From the NCBI GenBank assembly GCA_050486105.1, contig JBJHCR010000345.1, forward strand, positions 1-6,504: a stretch of 6,504 nt of DNA, read 5' to 3'. Position numbers and translations under genes: made by a program. The stretch is from JAEXNA01 sp050486105 (lineage in GTDB: Bacteria > Vulcanimicrobiota > Xenobia > Xenobiales > JADMJV01). Positions 1 to 6,023 of this stretch are shown piece by piece (positions within the stretch are counted from its first letter, which is position 1; each line of letters starts with the position of its first letter). The notes below the pieces were generated by a model. That model saw nothing but the letters and a program-made list of their open reading frames with translations. It had not been told where the DNA came from and ran no database searches.

Positions 1-161
1 GGACTCCGGTAGACCAGATATTGAGCAGTCTTGGTGTCGTACAGAGATTCATAAAAGGTGGCTATGGCAAGAATGATGGCCAAGGCGATCAGCAAGATGA
101 CGGCTAGTTTCAGGGACGAAAAAAAGCGAAATACGGCGTTTTTCTTGAGACGGCTGAGCAC
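1..161 (-). CDS. resB: ResB-like cytochrome c biogenesis protein, N-terminal fragment (runs off the window)
   Basis: Only the first 53 codons are present; the gene continues past position 1. ResB (Ccs1) is the membrane protein that works with ResC/CcsA in System II cytochrome c maturation, handling haem and apocytochrome at the outer face of the inner membrane. The visible protein has a short basic start (VLSRLKKN), then FFSSLKLAVILLIALAIILA, which resembles the 'SLKLAVVLL' first membrane helix of the family. This is followed by TFYESLYDTKTAQYLVYRS, matching the family pattern G/A-T-F-x-E-S-x-Y-D-T-x-x-A-Q. The start is GTG at 161-159: there is no in-frame ATG between it and the stop of the upstream hydrolase, and an AGAAAG Shine-Dalgarno-like stretch lies about 9 bases before it. 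It is separated from the upstream MBL gene by 66 bases, so it is probably co-transcribed. The family call is fairly firm; the exact start is less so. Confidence 0.82.
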   Translation of the reverse strand, partial: MLSRLKKNAVFRFFSSLKLAVILLIALAIILAIATFYESLYDTKTAQYLVYRS

Positions 162-178
162 TATGACATTCTTTCTTC
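162..178 (-). promoter_or_regulatory. Ribosome binding site and two-codon mini-ORF before resB
   Basis: On the minus strand the sequence is GAAGAAAGAATGTCATAGTG. The AGAAAG can serve as a Shine-Dalgarno for the GTG start. An ATG (169-167) sits closer to it but is followed after one codon by TAG, whose last G is the first base of the resB GTG. The ATG therefore cannot be the gene start. Any role of the minimal ORF is speculation. Confidence 0.4.
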
Positions 179-227
179 GGCCTGCGCAGACCGACTTGGT
201 AAACCCGCTGGGCAGCCCCCGACCTGT

Positions 228-1067
228 TCAGACTGTACCCCAGGCGTACTTTCCGTCAAACCTCGTCACCGCTCCCAAAGTTCCATCTGGTTCGTGTTCA
301 AGATAGAGGAGCCAGTTTTCTCGGAAGGCCCGATCCAAGACTCTCTTCTTTTCGGCCAGGGTGGTCAACGGTTCTATGTCGTAGGCCATGATGTAGGGCA
401 GGTGGAGGTGCGCTCTCATGGGTAGGAGATCCGCAGGAAAAAATAGCGGTCGAGGTCCGTGGATCAACACCGCTTGCATGGCCTTGGTGTGGCCGTAGAG
501 CGGCATGACCTGTAAGCCGCTAAAGATTTCTTCTTCCCCTCGGACCAAGTGAAAGAGATCCCTGTCCTTCAGGGGGGCGATATTTTCGGAAGGAAAACTG
601 CCCCGATCTTTTTCCGTCGGGCTCAGAGCCCAGTCGAGGTGTTCAGCTTGAATCCAGTGACGTGCGTTGGGGAAACAGGGGCGGAGTTCTCCGTCTTCAC
701 CGCGATATGTGAGACCACCAGCGTGGTCGAAGTGCAAATGAGTCACCACCACATCGGTGACTGCGTCCCGGAGTGACTCTTGGCTTAGGGCTGCGTCTGC
801 TGCAGAAGGCTCGATGGCGTACTGTGCCCGTTGTTTTGAGGTCCATTTTGAGCCGAGGCCTGCATCGATGAGAATGACTCTATCATCCCTGCGCAGCAAG
901 AGGCTCTGACAAGCCATGGCAATGCGGTTTTGCTGGTCGGCAGGGCATTGCTTTTCCCAAAGAGCCTTGGGGACCACCCCGAACATGGCCCCACCGTCCA
1001 ATCGGAACCTTTCCAGGGTGAGGGATTGGAGGTGAAAGCCTGAAGACTCTTCAGGCTTCAAGTTCAC
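228..1067 (-). CDS. Metallo-beta-lactamase-fold hydrolase (lactonase-like branch)
   Basis: This 279-residue protein is a probably soluble metal-dependent hydrolase; no signal peptide is visible. The binuclear metal site looks complete: the HLHFDH motif at residues 110-115 (H110, H112, D114, H115), H193 in YGHT, D213 in FPADL and H258 in LEHEP. The early LIDAG strand at 66-70 is also typical. The N-terminal FRLDGGAMFGVVPKALWEK stretch and overall length fit a widespread group of uncharacterised MBL proteins related to N-acyl-homoserine lactonases. The substrate cannot be read from the sequence; a lactone or another ester is only a guess. The usual Pro-Gly after GHT is replaced by Lys-Ala. The start is GTG at 1067-1065, overlapping the stop of the preceding gene as GTGA, which implies translational coupling; an AAAGG lies upstream. 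It is followed 66 bases later by the ResB gene. Confidence 0.88.
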   Translation of the reverse strand: MNLKPEESSGFHLQSLTLERFRLDGGAMFGVVPKALWEKQCPADQQNRIAMACQSLLLRRDDRVILIDAGLGSKWTSKQRAQYAIEPSAADAALSQESLRDAVTDVVVTHLHFDHAGGLTYRGEDGELRPCFPNARHWIQAEHLDWALSPTEKDRGSFPSENIAPLKDRDLFHLVRGEEEIFSGLQVMPLYGHTKAMQAVLIHGPRPLFFPADLLPMRAHLHLPYIMAYDIEPLTTLAEKKRVLDRAFRENWLLYLEHEPDGTLGAVTRFDGKYAWGTV

Positions 1068-1591
1068 TTCGTGCGACCTTTGGTTTTCTTGAGAACCAGC
1101 CGCTTCTTTCTTCGCCCCTTCTTCGGAGCACTGGCCTGGGTCTCAGCAGCCTTTTCCACTGGCTTAGGTTCCGTCGCATCGGTTTCAGATGAACTCTTCT
1201 TCTGGGGCTTCTTAAGGACTTTCCGGGAAGATTTCTTGCCCTTTCTGGTCGCCTTACTCTTAGCCCTGGAATCCGACTCCTCTTTCTTCTTCGGGGCTAA
1301 AACCTCTTCTAGTTCGGCCCTCCAAGTTTCTACAGGGTATAGGTCACTCTGAGCACTGTTGGCCAAAAGTTCAAAATGCTCCAGGGCAACTTTGGGATCA
1401 TTCTGATGGGCTGCAACGATGGCTAGATGATAGCGAATGGTGTGCAATTCGGGGTCAAGTTCCAAGGCATTCTGAAAATAGTCCTTGGCCTCGGCCCAGT
1501 TTTGCTTCTCCACGGCGGACAAACCTAGATTGAACATGGCATCAGAGTCGTCGGGATCATGACCTAGTATGACGATCCAGGACTTGCTCAA
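1064..1591 (-). CDS. C-terminal part of the TPR protein in a shifted frame: about two TPRs plus Lys-rich tail
   Basis: This open frame of 175 codons can start only at TTG (1591) or further in, and its first ten residues (SKSWIVILG) look like an out-of-frame reading. From HDPDDSDAMFNLG (residue 11) it continues the TPR pattern of the upstream gene exactly. A full TPR starts at G23 (GLSAVEKQNW, then NALELDP) and another degenerate one at A57. From about residue 101 to 175 the protein becomes a very basic, low-complexity tail with 23 Lys and 7 Arg in 75 residues, including two related blocks, RKVLKKPQKK and RLVLKKTKGR. The tail may bind nucleic acid or another acidic partner, which is inference. 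I read it as the end of one long TPR gene separated by a +1 frame change, not as an independent gene. Its stop overlaps the MBL start as GTGA, so the frame is evidently still positioned for translation coupling. Confidence 0.75.
   Translation of the reverse strand: MSKSWIVILGHDPDDSDAMFNLGLSAVEKQNWAEAKDYFQNALELDPELHTIRYHLAIVAAHQNDPKVALEHFELLANSAQSDLYPVETWRAELEEVLAPKKKEESDSRAKSKATRKGKKSSRKVLKKPQKKSSSETDATEPKPVEKAAETQASAPKKGRRKKRLVLKKTKGRTK
1554..1578 (-). other. Frame-change site between the two TPR parts, with 10-base insertion-like footprint
   Basis: On the plus strand the site reads GGATC-ATGAC-CTAGT-ATGAC-GATCC: two ATGAC direct repeats (1559-1563 and 1569-1573) around CTAGT, flanked by inverted GGATC/GATCC. 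The TGA stop of the first TPR part (1559-1557) lies inside it. Removing one ATGAC plus CTAGT (10 bases) joins the frames as EQVLDRHDPDDSDAMFNLG, a TPR linker one residue longer than the 34-residue unit. Removing 13 bases would give exactly 34. A small insertion, or an assembly or sequencing error, explains both the stop and the shifted frame. Confidence 0.6.
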
Positions 1592-2978
1592 AGGCTCTGC
1601 AGGCTTCTTCCCAGCGTTCTAGGGCAATCAGCGCAAGTCCGCGATTATTGGCCAATTGGATAGTATCTTCGACTGCTCTTTGTCCTTCGGAACTGATCAT
1701 TTCGAACAATTCCAAGGCCTCCTCTGCCAAGCCTCGATTCAAGAGACTCAGGGCTAGATGATTGGCTGCGAAAAGGTCTTCCGGATCGCGTTTGAGGACT
1801 TCCTTAAAGGTCTTGGTGGCTTTCTCGAACTGGCCCAAGCGACTTTGACAGAGGCCAAGGTTGGTGAGGGCATAGGTGTCTTCTGGAGAAAATTGAATGA
1901 CCTTTTCAAAGATCTCTCCCGCCCCCGAATGGTCCCCTTGAAGGGTGTAAGCATATCCGAGGTTGTTGAGAGCCAAAAGGTTCTCAGGGAAGTGCTCTAA
2001 AACGGTCTTCAGAGGCTCGACGGCCTCCTGCTCGTTTCCTCGTTTGAGTAGGCAAATGGCCAAATTGTTGAGAGCAAACGGATCGTCGGGGATAAGCCTC
2101 AGCGAAGCTCGAAAGTGCTCTTCAGCTTCTTCGAATTCCCCTAGGGATATTAGGGCTCGCCCCAGGTTGTTCAAGGCGTAGGTGTCATCAGGAACCAGGC
2201 GCAAGGCATTCTGATAGTGCTCTACAGCCTCGCTCCAGTGCCCGATCTGGGCCTTCACTCTCCCTAGATTGTGATGGGCCACCGGATCGTCGGGTTGAGC
2301 TTCCAATATGGCTTGAAAGGAGACGACGGCGTCATTGGTGAGTCCGATCTGGGCCTGTATTCGACCAAGGTTGTTGCGGGCGTATGCGTCCGTGGGCCTG
2401 ACCTTGAGCGCTTCTTGGAAATGGTGCAGAGCCTCCTCGATGCGGCCGGTTCTCTCCATCAATTTGCCCAGATTGTTATGAGCGTAATGGTCCAGGGGTT
2501 CTCGTTTGAGGGCTTCCCTAAACTCTTCCTCGGCCCGATCATAGGAGTCTTCTCTGGCGTAGAGTTGACCTAGAGCGTTTCGGGCATAAACATCTCCAGG
2601 GTCGAGTTCGAGCACCATCTCCAAGTGCTCCCGAGCACTAGCGAACCGCCCTCGCCGCATTTCCAGGCTACCCAGGTTATAATGAAATTGGGCTGAAGTC
2701 GGAGACACCTGCGTGGCCTTGCGCCAGAGCTCGGCGGCCTCATCGAGCTGATTGAGCCTGGTGCAAGCCAGAGCCAAGGCGTTTAGGATCTTAGGCTCTT
2801 CCGGCCTCTGTTGGAGAGCTTGTCGATAATGCTCCTGAGCCTCCTGGTACCGCCCCAGGCTTGAATAGGCTGTTCCGAGCAGCAATAGGGCTCGGGTGTG
2901 CTCAGGGCTGAGCTCGAGAACCTTTCGCCAACTTTTGCAGGCACGGCCAGGGTTTCCTTGTTCGGCCAACAGAAGCCC
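1557..2978 (-). repeat. Tandem degenerate 102-base coding repeats (TPR units)
   Basis: Twelve consecutive units of 102 bases, then one of 114 bases and a truncated one, encode the TPR array. Similarity is mostly at the protein level: the minus-strand codons for the Asn-Asn-Leu-Gly segment recur, but long stretches of identical DNA are not evident. This argues for an old array and not a recent expansion. Confidence 0.75.
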
Positions 2979-3047
2979 GTGTTTATAATAGAGTTCAGGG
3001 TCTTCGTGACCGGCTTCGATAGCCGCTTCGATCTGTTCGAGTGTCAT
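1557..3047 (-). CDS. Tetratricopeptide repeat (TPR) protein, main part (14 repeats)
   Basis: This 496-residue protein is built almost wholly of TPRs, helical repeats that form a curved scaffold for binding partner proteins. Repeats begin at residues 24, 58, 92, 126, 160, 194, 228, 262, 296, 330, 364 and 398 with a strict 34-residue period; the unit at 432 is 38 residues long. The last one, at 470, is cut off by the stop after QVLDRHTRS. Typical signatures are NNLG at helix A, an EEA-like helix B and L-x-P-D-D turns. There is no signal peptide, lipobox or membrane segment, so it is probably cytoplasmic. The ATG at 3047 follows the TAG of the AMIN/secretin-like gene with no spacing, suggesting coupled translation. 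The reading continues in a different frame at 1591-1064, making an original protein of about 660 residues with a basic tail. A scaffold role in the same envelope assembly is inferred from position. Confidence 0.9.
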   Translation of the reverse strand: MTLEQIEAAIEAGHEDPELYYKHGLLLAEQGNPGRACKSWRKVLELSPEHTRALLLLGTAYSSLGRYQEAQEHYRQALQQRPEEPKILNALALACTRLNQLDEAAELWRKATQVSPTSAQFHYNLGSLEMRRGRFASAREHLEMVLELDPGDVYARNALGQLYAREDSYDRAEEEFREALKREPLDHYAHNNLGKLMERTGRIEEALHHFQEALKVRPTDAYARNNLGRIQAQIGLTNDAVVSFQAILEAQPDDPVAHHNLGRVKAQIGHWSEAVEHYQNALRLVPDDTYALNNLGRALISLGEFEEAEEHFRASLRLIPDDPFALNNLAICLLKRGNEQEAVEPLKTVLEHFPENLLALNNLGYAYTLQGDHSGAGEIFEKVIQFSPEDTYALTNLGLCQSRLGQFEKATKTFKEVLKRDPEDLFAANHLALSLLNRGLAEEALELFEMISSEGQRAVEDTIQLANNRGLALIALERWEEACRAFEQVLDRHTRS

Positions 3048-4133
3048 CTATTTTGGGGACATTGCCTTCAAGAGTTGATTGAGGCGCTCTATCTCTTCTG
3101 CGGTTCCTTCGACCATGATGATGTTGAGCTGAGGGTCAACTTTGTAGGAGAGATTGGGGATGGCTTTTCTGGCCGCCTCCATCATCTTTTGGGCATCTTT
3201 AGTCTTGAAGGGAAAGTACTCTTGGACTAGAGGTCCGCTGATTGTTGACAGATTCTCTTCCGAGGGAACAGAAACCACTCGGGAAACCGTCAAAAGCGTA
3301 TCCGTTAGGGAGGATTCGACTTGATCGCCATAGGGCTGCACTAAGAGTTCGAGGGCGTCCTTAAGTGGGACCTCCGAGAGTGACAAGTTCACCGAGCCGG
3401 AGAGCTGTCCGTCTATGAGTGCTTCAATGCCGACCAAGTTTGCCAATCTTTCCAAGGCTTCGGAAAGGGGCGTGTCCTGAAAGACCACGGTCACCGGAGT
3501 CAACGACGCCCTGACGACTGCAGTCGAGGGCTGGGAGGGTGCCACCGCCACTGGGGGGCTTTGCTGAGGTTGGGCCACGGGAGTGTTTTGTTGGGGCGCG
3601 GGCGAAGGAACTTCCGCTTGAGCCTGTACAGGTGGAGACGGAGTTTCGGCCGGCTTAGTCTGGCTTGAGGGAGCTGCAGTCCGACTGCTCGGCTGGCTCG
3701 TGGGGCTGGCGGTCGCTTGAGGAGCTGCTCCCGCCATTTGGTTGAGGTGGACGATGTACCGATAGCCTCGGTCGGTCTTGACTAGGTCGGCCTTAGGTTT
3801 CGACATGACGAAAACCCTTGCAGCCGCCCCGTTGGCGCCGTCTTGGAGCACCTGAATTCTCTGAATCAAACCTCGATCGATCGATTTCGAACCTGCCGGA
3901 GTTTGGAGCTTGTTTTGAGGAAAGGAGATCTCCAAATAGCTTGGCTCGGGGTTCATCCGCAATTTTGGGGCAGCCAAAGAGCCCTTGTGATCGGTTCCTG
4001 GCGCGACGTCGATAACCAGGGTCTCTCCACGAATCTCCGAGGATATGGTTAAGCCCGTTTGCGCTGCTGCTGTGGAGACGAGTAAGAACGGAACTAGGGT
4101 GGCCAAAAAAGCTCTTTGAAGGTAACTGCTCAT
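3048..4133 (-). CDS. Exported AMIN + secretin N-domain (STN/N1) protein lacking the secretin pore
   Basis: From ATG 4133 the protein has 361 residues. Residues 1-25 form a signal peptide with a hydrophobic core (FLATLVPFLLVS) and an AAAQ cleavage region. Residues about 30-131 resemble an AMIN domain (LVIDVAPG, YLEISFPQN, GYRYIVHL), which binds peptidoglycan in PilQ-type secretins. Residues 132-208 are a Pro/Ala/Ser/Gln linker. Residues about 211-285 match the secretin/TonB short N-terminal domain (VVFQDTPLSEALERLANLVG, then VPLKDALELLVQPYG). Residues 303-358 look like a secretin N1 subdomain (YFPFKTKDAQKMMEAARKAI, then NIIMVEGTAEEIERL). The protein ends there, whereas PilQ-type proteins go on with more N domains and a beta-barrel gate. 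It is therefore periplasmic, perhaps a partner for a secretin encoded elsewhere. An upstream TTG (4217) would add 28 residues before the signal peptide and is unlikely. No strong Shine-Dalgarno directly precedes the ATG. The stop abuts the TPR start. Confidence 0.85.
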   Translation of the reverse strand: MSSYLQRAFLATLVPFLLVSTAAAQTGLTISSEIRGETLVIDVAPGTDHKGSLAAPKLRMNPEPSYLEISFPQNKLQTPAGSKSIDRGLIQRIQVLQDGANGAAARVFVMSKPKADLVKTDRGYRYIVHLNQMAGAAPQATASPTSQPSSRTAAPSSQTKPAETPSPPVQAQAEVPSPAPQQNTPVAQPQQSPPVAVAPSQPSTAVVRASLTPVTVVFQDTPLSEALERLANLVGIEALIDGQLSGSVNLSLSEVPLKDALELLVQPYGDQVESSLTDTLLTVSRVVSVPSEENLSTISGPLVQEYFPFKTKDAQKMMEAARKAIPNLSYKVDPQLNIIMVEGTAEEIERLNQLLKAMSPK

Positions 4134-4265
4134 AGGATGGGTGAGCTTAAACGCCTTGAGGCAATGCTCCTTCCCGGAAGTAAGCCTTACCGGCCTCAAG
4201 CATAATCTGCCACCCAAGGAGTCGCCAAAGAAGAGTATTCGTGCCTCAGGGACTCGATGAAGCGG
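4134..4265 (-). promoter_or_regulatory. Leader of the AMIN/secretin-like gene with nested inverted repeats and a possible leader ORF
   Basis: This 132-base gap contains a perfect 8-base inverted repeat, CTTGAGGC (4155-4162) and GCCTCAAG (4193-4200). Between the arms are two small palindromes, CTTCCCGGAAG (4170-4180) and GTAAGCCTTAC (4180-4190). On the minus strand a possible 18-codon leader ORF (MLEAGKAYFREGALPQGV) runs from ATG 4203 to TAA 4147, ending 13 bases before the main ATG. A GGAAGGAG sits in the loop, too far from the main start to act simply as its Shine-Dalgarno. A weak promoter-like pair, TTGGCG (4228-4223) and TATGCT (4204-4199), has an 18-base spacer. No T-run follows the stem, so it is not a classic terminator. 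Confidence 0.35.
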
Positions 4266-4568
4266 TCAGCGCGTAGGTTGCAAGTTGATCTTCTTGAACT
4301 CGTCTAGGTACCATTGCCCGTCGTCGCCCTGCACAGCCTTCACTTCCACGACCACTCCTAGTTGCACTTCCGGGGGAAGTCCCTTGTCGCGAGTCAGCAT
4401 GACCCTAACGAGTTGGCTGTTGTCTGTGAGGATGGTGAAGTTGGTCGGGGCAATGAAGTTGACTCGACCAACAAAGTTGGCCGTCGGAGGGCCAAAGAAC
4501 GCTGCGGAAGGTAGGGTTAGGCAAATCAGGCAGAGGCTCGCCAGAAAGAGGGTAGATAGTCGATTCAT
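4266..4568 (-). CDS. Small exported protein, OB-fold-like (unknown function)
   Basis: This 100-residue protein has a clear signal peptide: MNR, a hydrophobic core LFLASLCLICLTL and a PSAA cleavage region near residue 23. There is no lipobox Cys after the core, so it is likely a soluble periplasmic protein. The mature part of about 75 residues has alternating beta-strand patterns: FVGRVNFIAPTNFTILTD, then LVRVMLTRDKG, then GVVVEVKAVQG, then GQWYLDEFKKI. That layout of G-x-V strand, turn, ligand-type strand and 'G-x-V-V-x-V' resembles small OB-fold proteins of the DUF5666/YgiW kind. The fold call rests on pattern alone. The ATG at 4568 is preceded by AAAGGATCC at a rather long spacing. It sits between the ATP-grasp gene (75-base gap) and the AMIN/secretin-like gene (132-base leader), and shares export to the periplasm with the latter. 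Confidence 0.75.
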   Translation of the reverse strand: MNRLSTLFLASLCLICLTLPSAAFFGPPTANFVGRVNFIAPTNFTILTDNSQLVRVMLTRDKGLPPEVQLGVVVEVKAVQGDDGQWYLDEFKKINLQPTR

Positions 4569-4635
4569 AGCCGGGGTAGGATCCTTTCACTGTTCGCTGT
4601 GCCAGATTGGGCAAAGAGACGTTCGATTCCTCTCA

Positions 4636-4663
4636 AGTATAGGTCACTCACTGGTGACCCAAA
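4636..4663 (-). promoter_or_regulatory. Candidate promoter for the exported-protein genes
   Basis: On the minus strand TATACT (4641-4636) matches five of six bases of the sigma-70 -10 box. TTTGGG (4663-4658) is a weak -35 at a 16-base spacing. It would start RNA about 60 bases before the 4568 start codon. The -35 box lies within the end of the ATP-grasp coding region. The weak -35 makes this tentative. Confidence 0.35.
4642..4659. repeat. Operator-like inverted repeat GGTCAC-N6-GTGACC
   Basis: A perfect 6-base inverted repeat, GGTCAC (4642-4647) and GTGACC (4654-4659) with a 6-base centre, spans the stop codon of the ATP-grasp gene. It fills the interval between the candidate -35 and -10 boxes. 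No T-tract follows on the minus strand, so an operator is a better reading than a terminator. Part of it also encodes the last residues VTSE, so chance cannot be excluded. Confidence 0.4.
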
Positions 4664-6023
4664 CTGGAGAGATTCTGGCCCCTTGTTTGACGTTGAGAAT
4701 TTCCGAAGGAGAAAGCCGAGAATGCGGTAGGATGGTGGACTCTCCCAGGCTGTAGGGAGAAAGGTCGAAAAGATAGTCAAAAACTTGCCAACGATCGCCG
4801 GCCCAAGTAGGCAAAGCGCGTTTTGGAATCGGGACCCGGGCTTGAGCGATATAGCCTCCCACTGCAAGGCACCGTTTGAGATGTTCCTTCCACTCAGACT
4901 CAGTGCACCTCCAGCCGAGGTAGAGTCCCTGGGCCCCCCAGCCATCGGCAGGTTTGAGCACGAAGCGCTCCTGCTCTCGCTGGAGTCGCGAGACCGATTC
5001 GCGATTGAGCCTTAAGGTGACGGGGATCAGGCTGCGCAGAAAAGTGAGATCCCCAGGGAGAATGAGCTCTTCAGCGACCGGATCGTGGACCAAGGCAAGG
5101 AGAGACTTGACGGTCAAGGGCTTAGAAGCGAAGCTGTTCACTAGGCAGACCTTTCCCGCTCGGCAGGCGTCGATGAGGGCTCGCGAGCCTGAAGGGTCAC
5201 GAAGAAGATCTTCCACCAGCACTCGGCGGTAAACGAGGTCGATCACTTTTCCGTCGAAGCAGCGGAGTCGACCACCTCGAAACTCCAACTCCCGAGGATC
5301 GGCGACGACCGCATCAAACCCAACGGCCTTCAAGCCTTCTGCGATCAATTCAAACTCGCGATGGGTGCTCACGGTGATCCAGTCCACGATCGCTATCCGG
5401 GGTTTCTGACGTTCGACCTGTAGGTCCGAATGTTCCGAGACGAACGAGGTCCAACAGCTTTCCAAGTGCCGATACAATTCGGGTCCGAATCGAGGGGTAG
5501 CCCCGGGCACCTTCTTGGAGAACTCTTGCCAGATCGGGGTAGCTTCGAGGCGGTCGGAAAGGCGATCTAAGAAGGCGGCCCCTCCAGGAGAGTCGACATT
5601 GAGCTCCACGATTTGATATCCGGGTCCGACTCCAAACGATTCAGAAAGAAAGCCGTCTACCCGGCAAATACCGGAGCCCGCCTTGAGTTGATGGTCTAGC
5701 CGGATCCATTCTTGCTCTGCCGGATCGATGCCGAGCCAGTCTAGCCAGCGAGGGCTTTCGAGGATGGGTTCGACTCGGCTGAGGATCCTTTGCAAACGGT
5801 CCAGAGAGGAGCGGACTCTGCTCCAGGTTCCTGAACTGAGAACGATGGGAGAGAAGGTCAGCGGCAGAGGCTGATCGCCTACCGTTAGGCGCTCCTCTGC
5901 TAAGACTTGCTCTAGTTCTTGCAGTTGCTGCCTACTGTCACTATGGTCGCGCTCTAAGAGTCGAACGAACAACTCTTGGGCTTCTATTTCTTGTTGGGAC
6001 TCACGCTGTCGTTCCGGGGTCAT
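4644..6023 (-). CDS. Circularly permuted ATP-grasp-like protein
   Basis: From ATG 6023 the protein has 459 residues and no signal peptide. ATP-grasp enzymes use ATP to join a carboxylate to an amine or thiol through an acyl-phosphate. Family-like features are VELNVDSPGG (139-148, an E-x-N metal-ligand type motif), IDLVYRRVL (261-269), NSFASKPLTVKSLLALVHDP (296-315) and the nucleotide-loop-like RFVLKPADGWGAQGLYLG (353-370), ending in NVKQGARISPVWV. This order resembles circularly permuted ATP-grasp proteins related to glutathionylspermidine synthase, but the substrate is unknown. Residues 1-45 are rich in Glu/Gln and probably helical. An open frame extends 80 codons further upstream, but that part overlaps the GGDEF-like gene and is Arg/Gly/Ser-rich without a recognisable pattern. 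The ATG overlaps the preceding stop as ATGA, indicating translational coupling. Confidence 0.8.
   Translation of the reverse strand: MTPERQRESQQEIEAQELFVRLLERDHSDSRQQLQELEQVLAEERLTVGDQPLPLTFSPIVLSSGTWSRVRSSLDRLQRILSRVEPILESPRWLDWLGIDPAEQEWIRLDHQLKAGSGICRVDGFLSESFGVGPGYQIVELNVDSPGGAAFLDRLSDRLEATPIWQEFSKKVPGATPRFGPELYRHLESCWTSFVSEHSDLQVERQKPRIAIVDWITVSTHREFELIAEGLKAVGFDAVVADPRELEFRGGRLRCFDGKVIDLVYRRVLVEDLLRDPSGSRALIDACRAGKVCLVNSFASKPLTVKSLLALVHDPVAEELILPGDLTFLRSLIPVTLRLNRESVSRLQREQERFVLKPADGWGAQGLYLGWRCTESEWKEHLKRCLAVGGYIAQARVPIPKRALPTWAGDRWQVFDYLFDLSPYSLGESTILPHSRLSPSEILNVKQGARISPVWVTSE

Noticed and set aside
58..306. 82-codon plus-strand open frame
   Set aside because: It is antisense to resB and the MBL 3' end; the minus-strand reading gives clear ResB and MBL matches.
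1589..1591. TTG as a true start for an independent 175-residue protein
   Set aside because: No Shine-Dalgarno is apparent, the first residues do not resemble a TPR, and the TPR period runs straight through from the upstream frame.
4134..4217. 28-codon extension of the AMIN/secretin-like protein from TTG 4217
   Set aside because: It would put charged residues and two Cys ahead of a complete signal peptide; the ATG at 4133 begins a normal one.
4617..4635. GTTCGATTC resembling a tRNA T-loop
   Set aside because: The flanking bases do not form the 5-base T-stem, and no acceptor or anticodon arms are found nearby.
4642..4659. Hairpin as a Rho-independent terminator of the ATP-grasp gene
   Set aside because: The stem is only 6 bases and is followed on the minus strand by TATACTTGAG, not a T-run.
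4285..4755. 156-codon plus-strand open frame
   Set aside because: It is antisense to the small exported protein gene and the ATP-grasp end, with Ser/Arg-rich composition typical of a reverse-frame shadow.
4565..4945. 126-codon minus-strand open frame
   Set aside because: It overlaps the end of the ATP-grasp gene in another frame and has no recognisable domain; it is a shadow.
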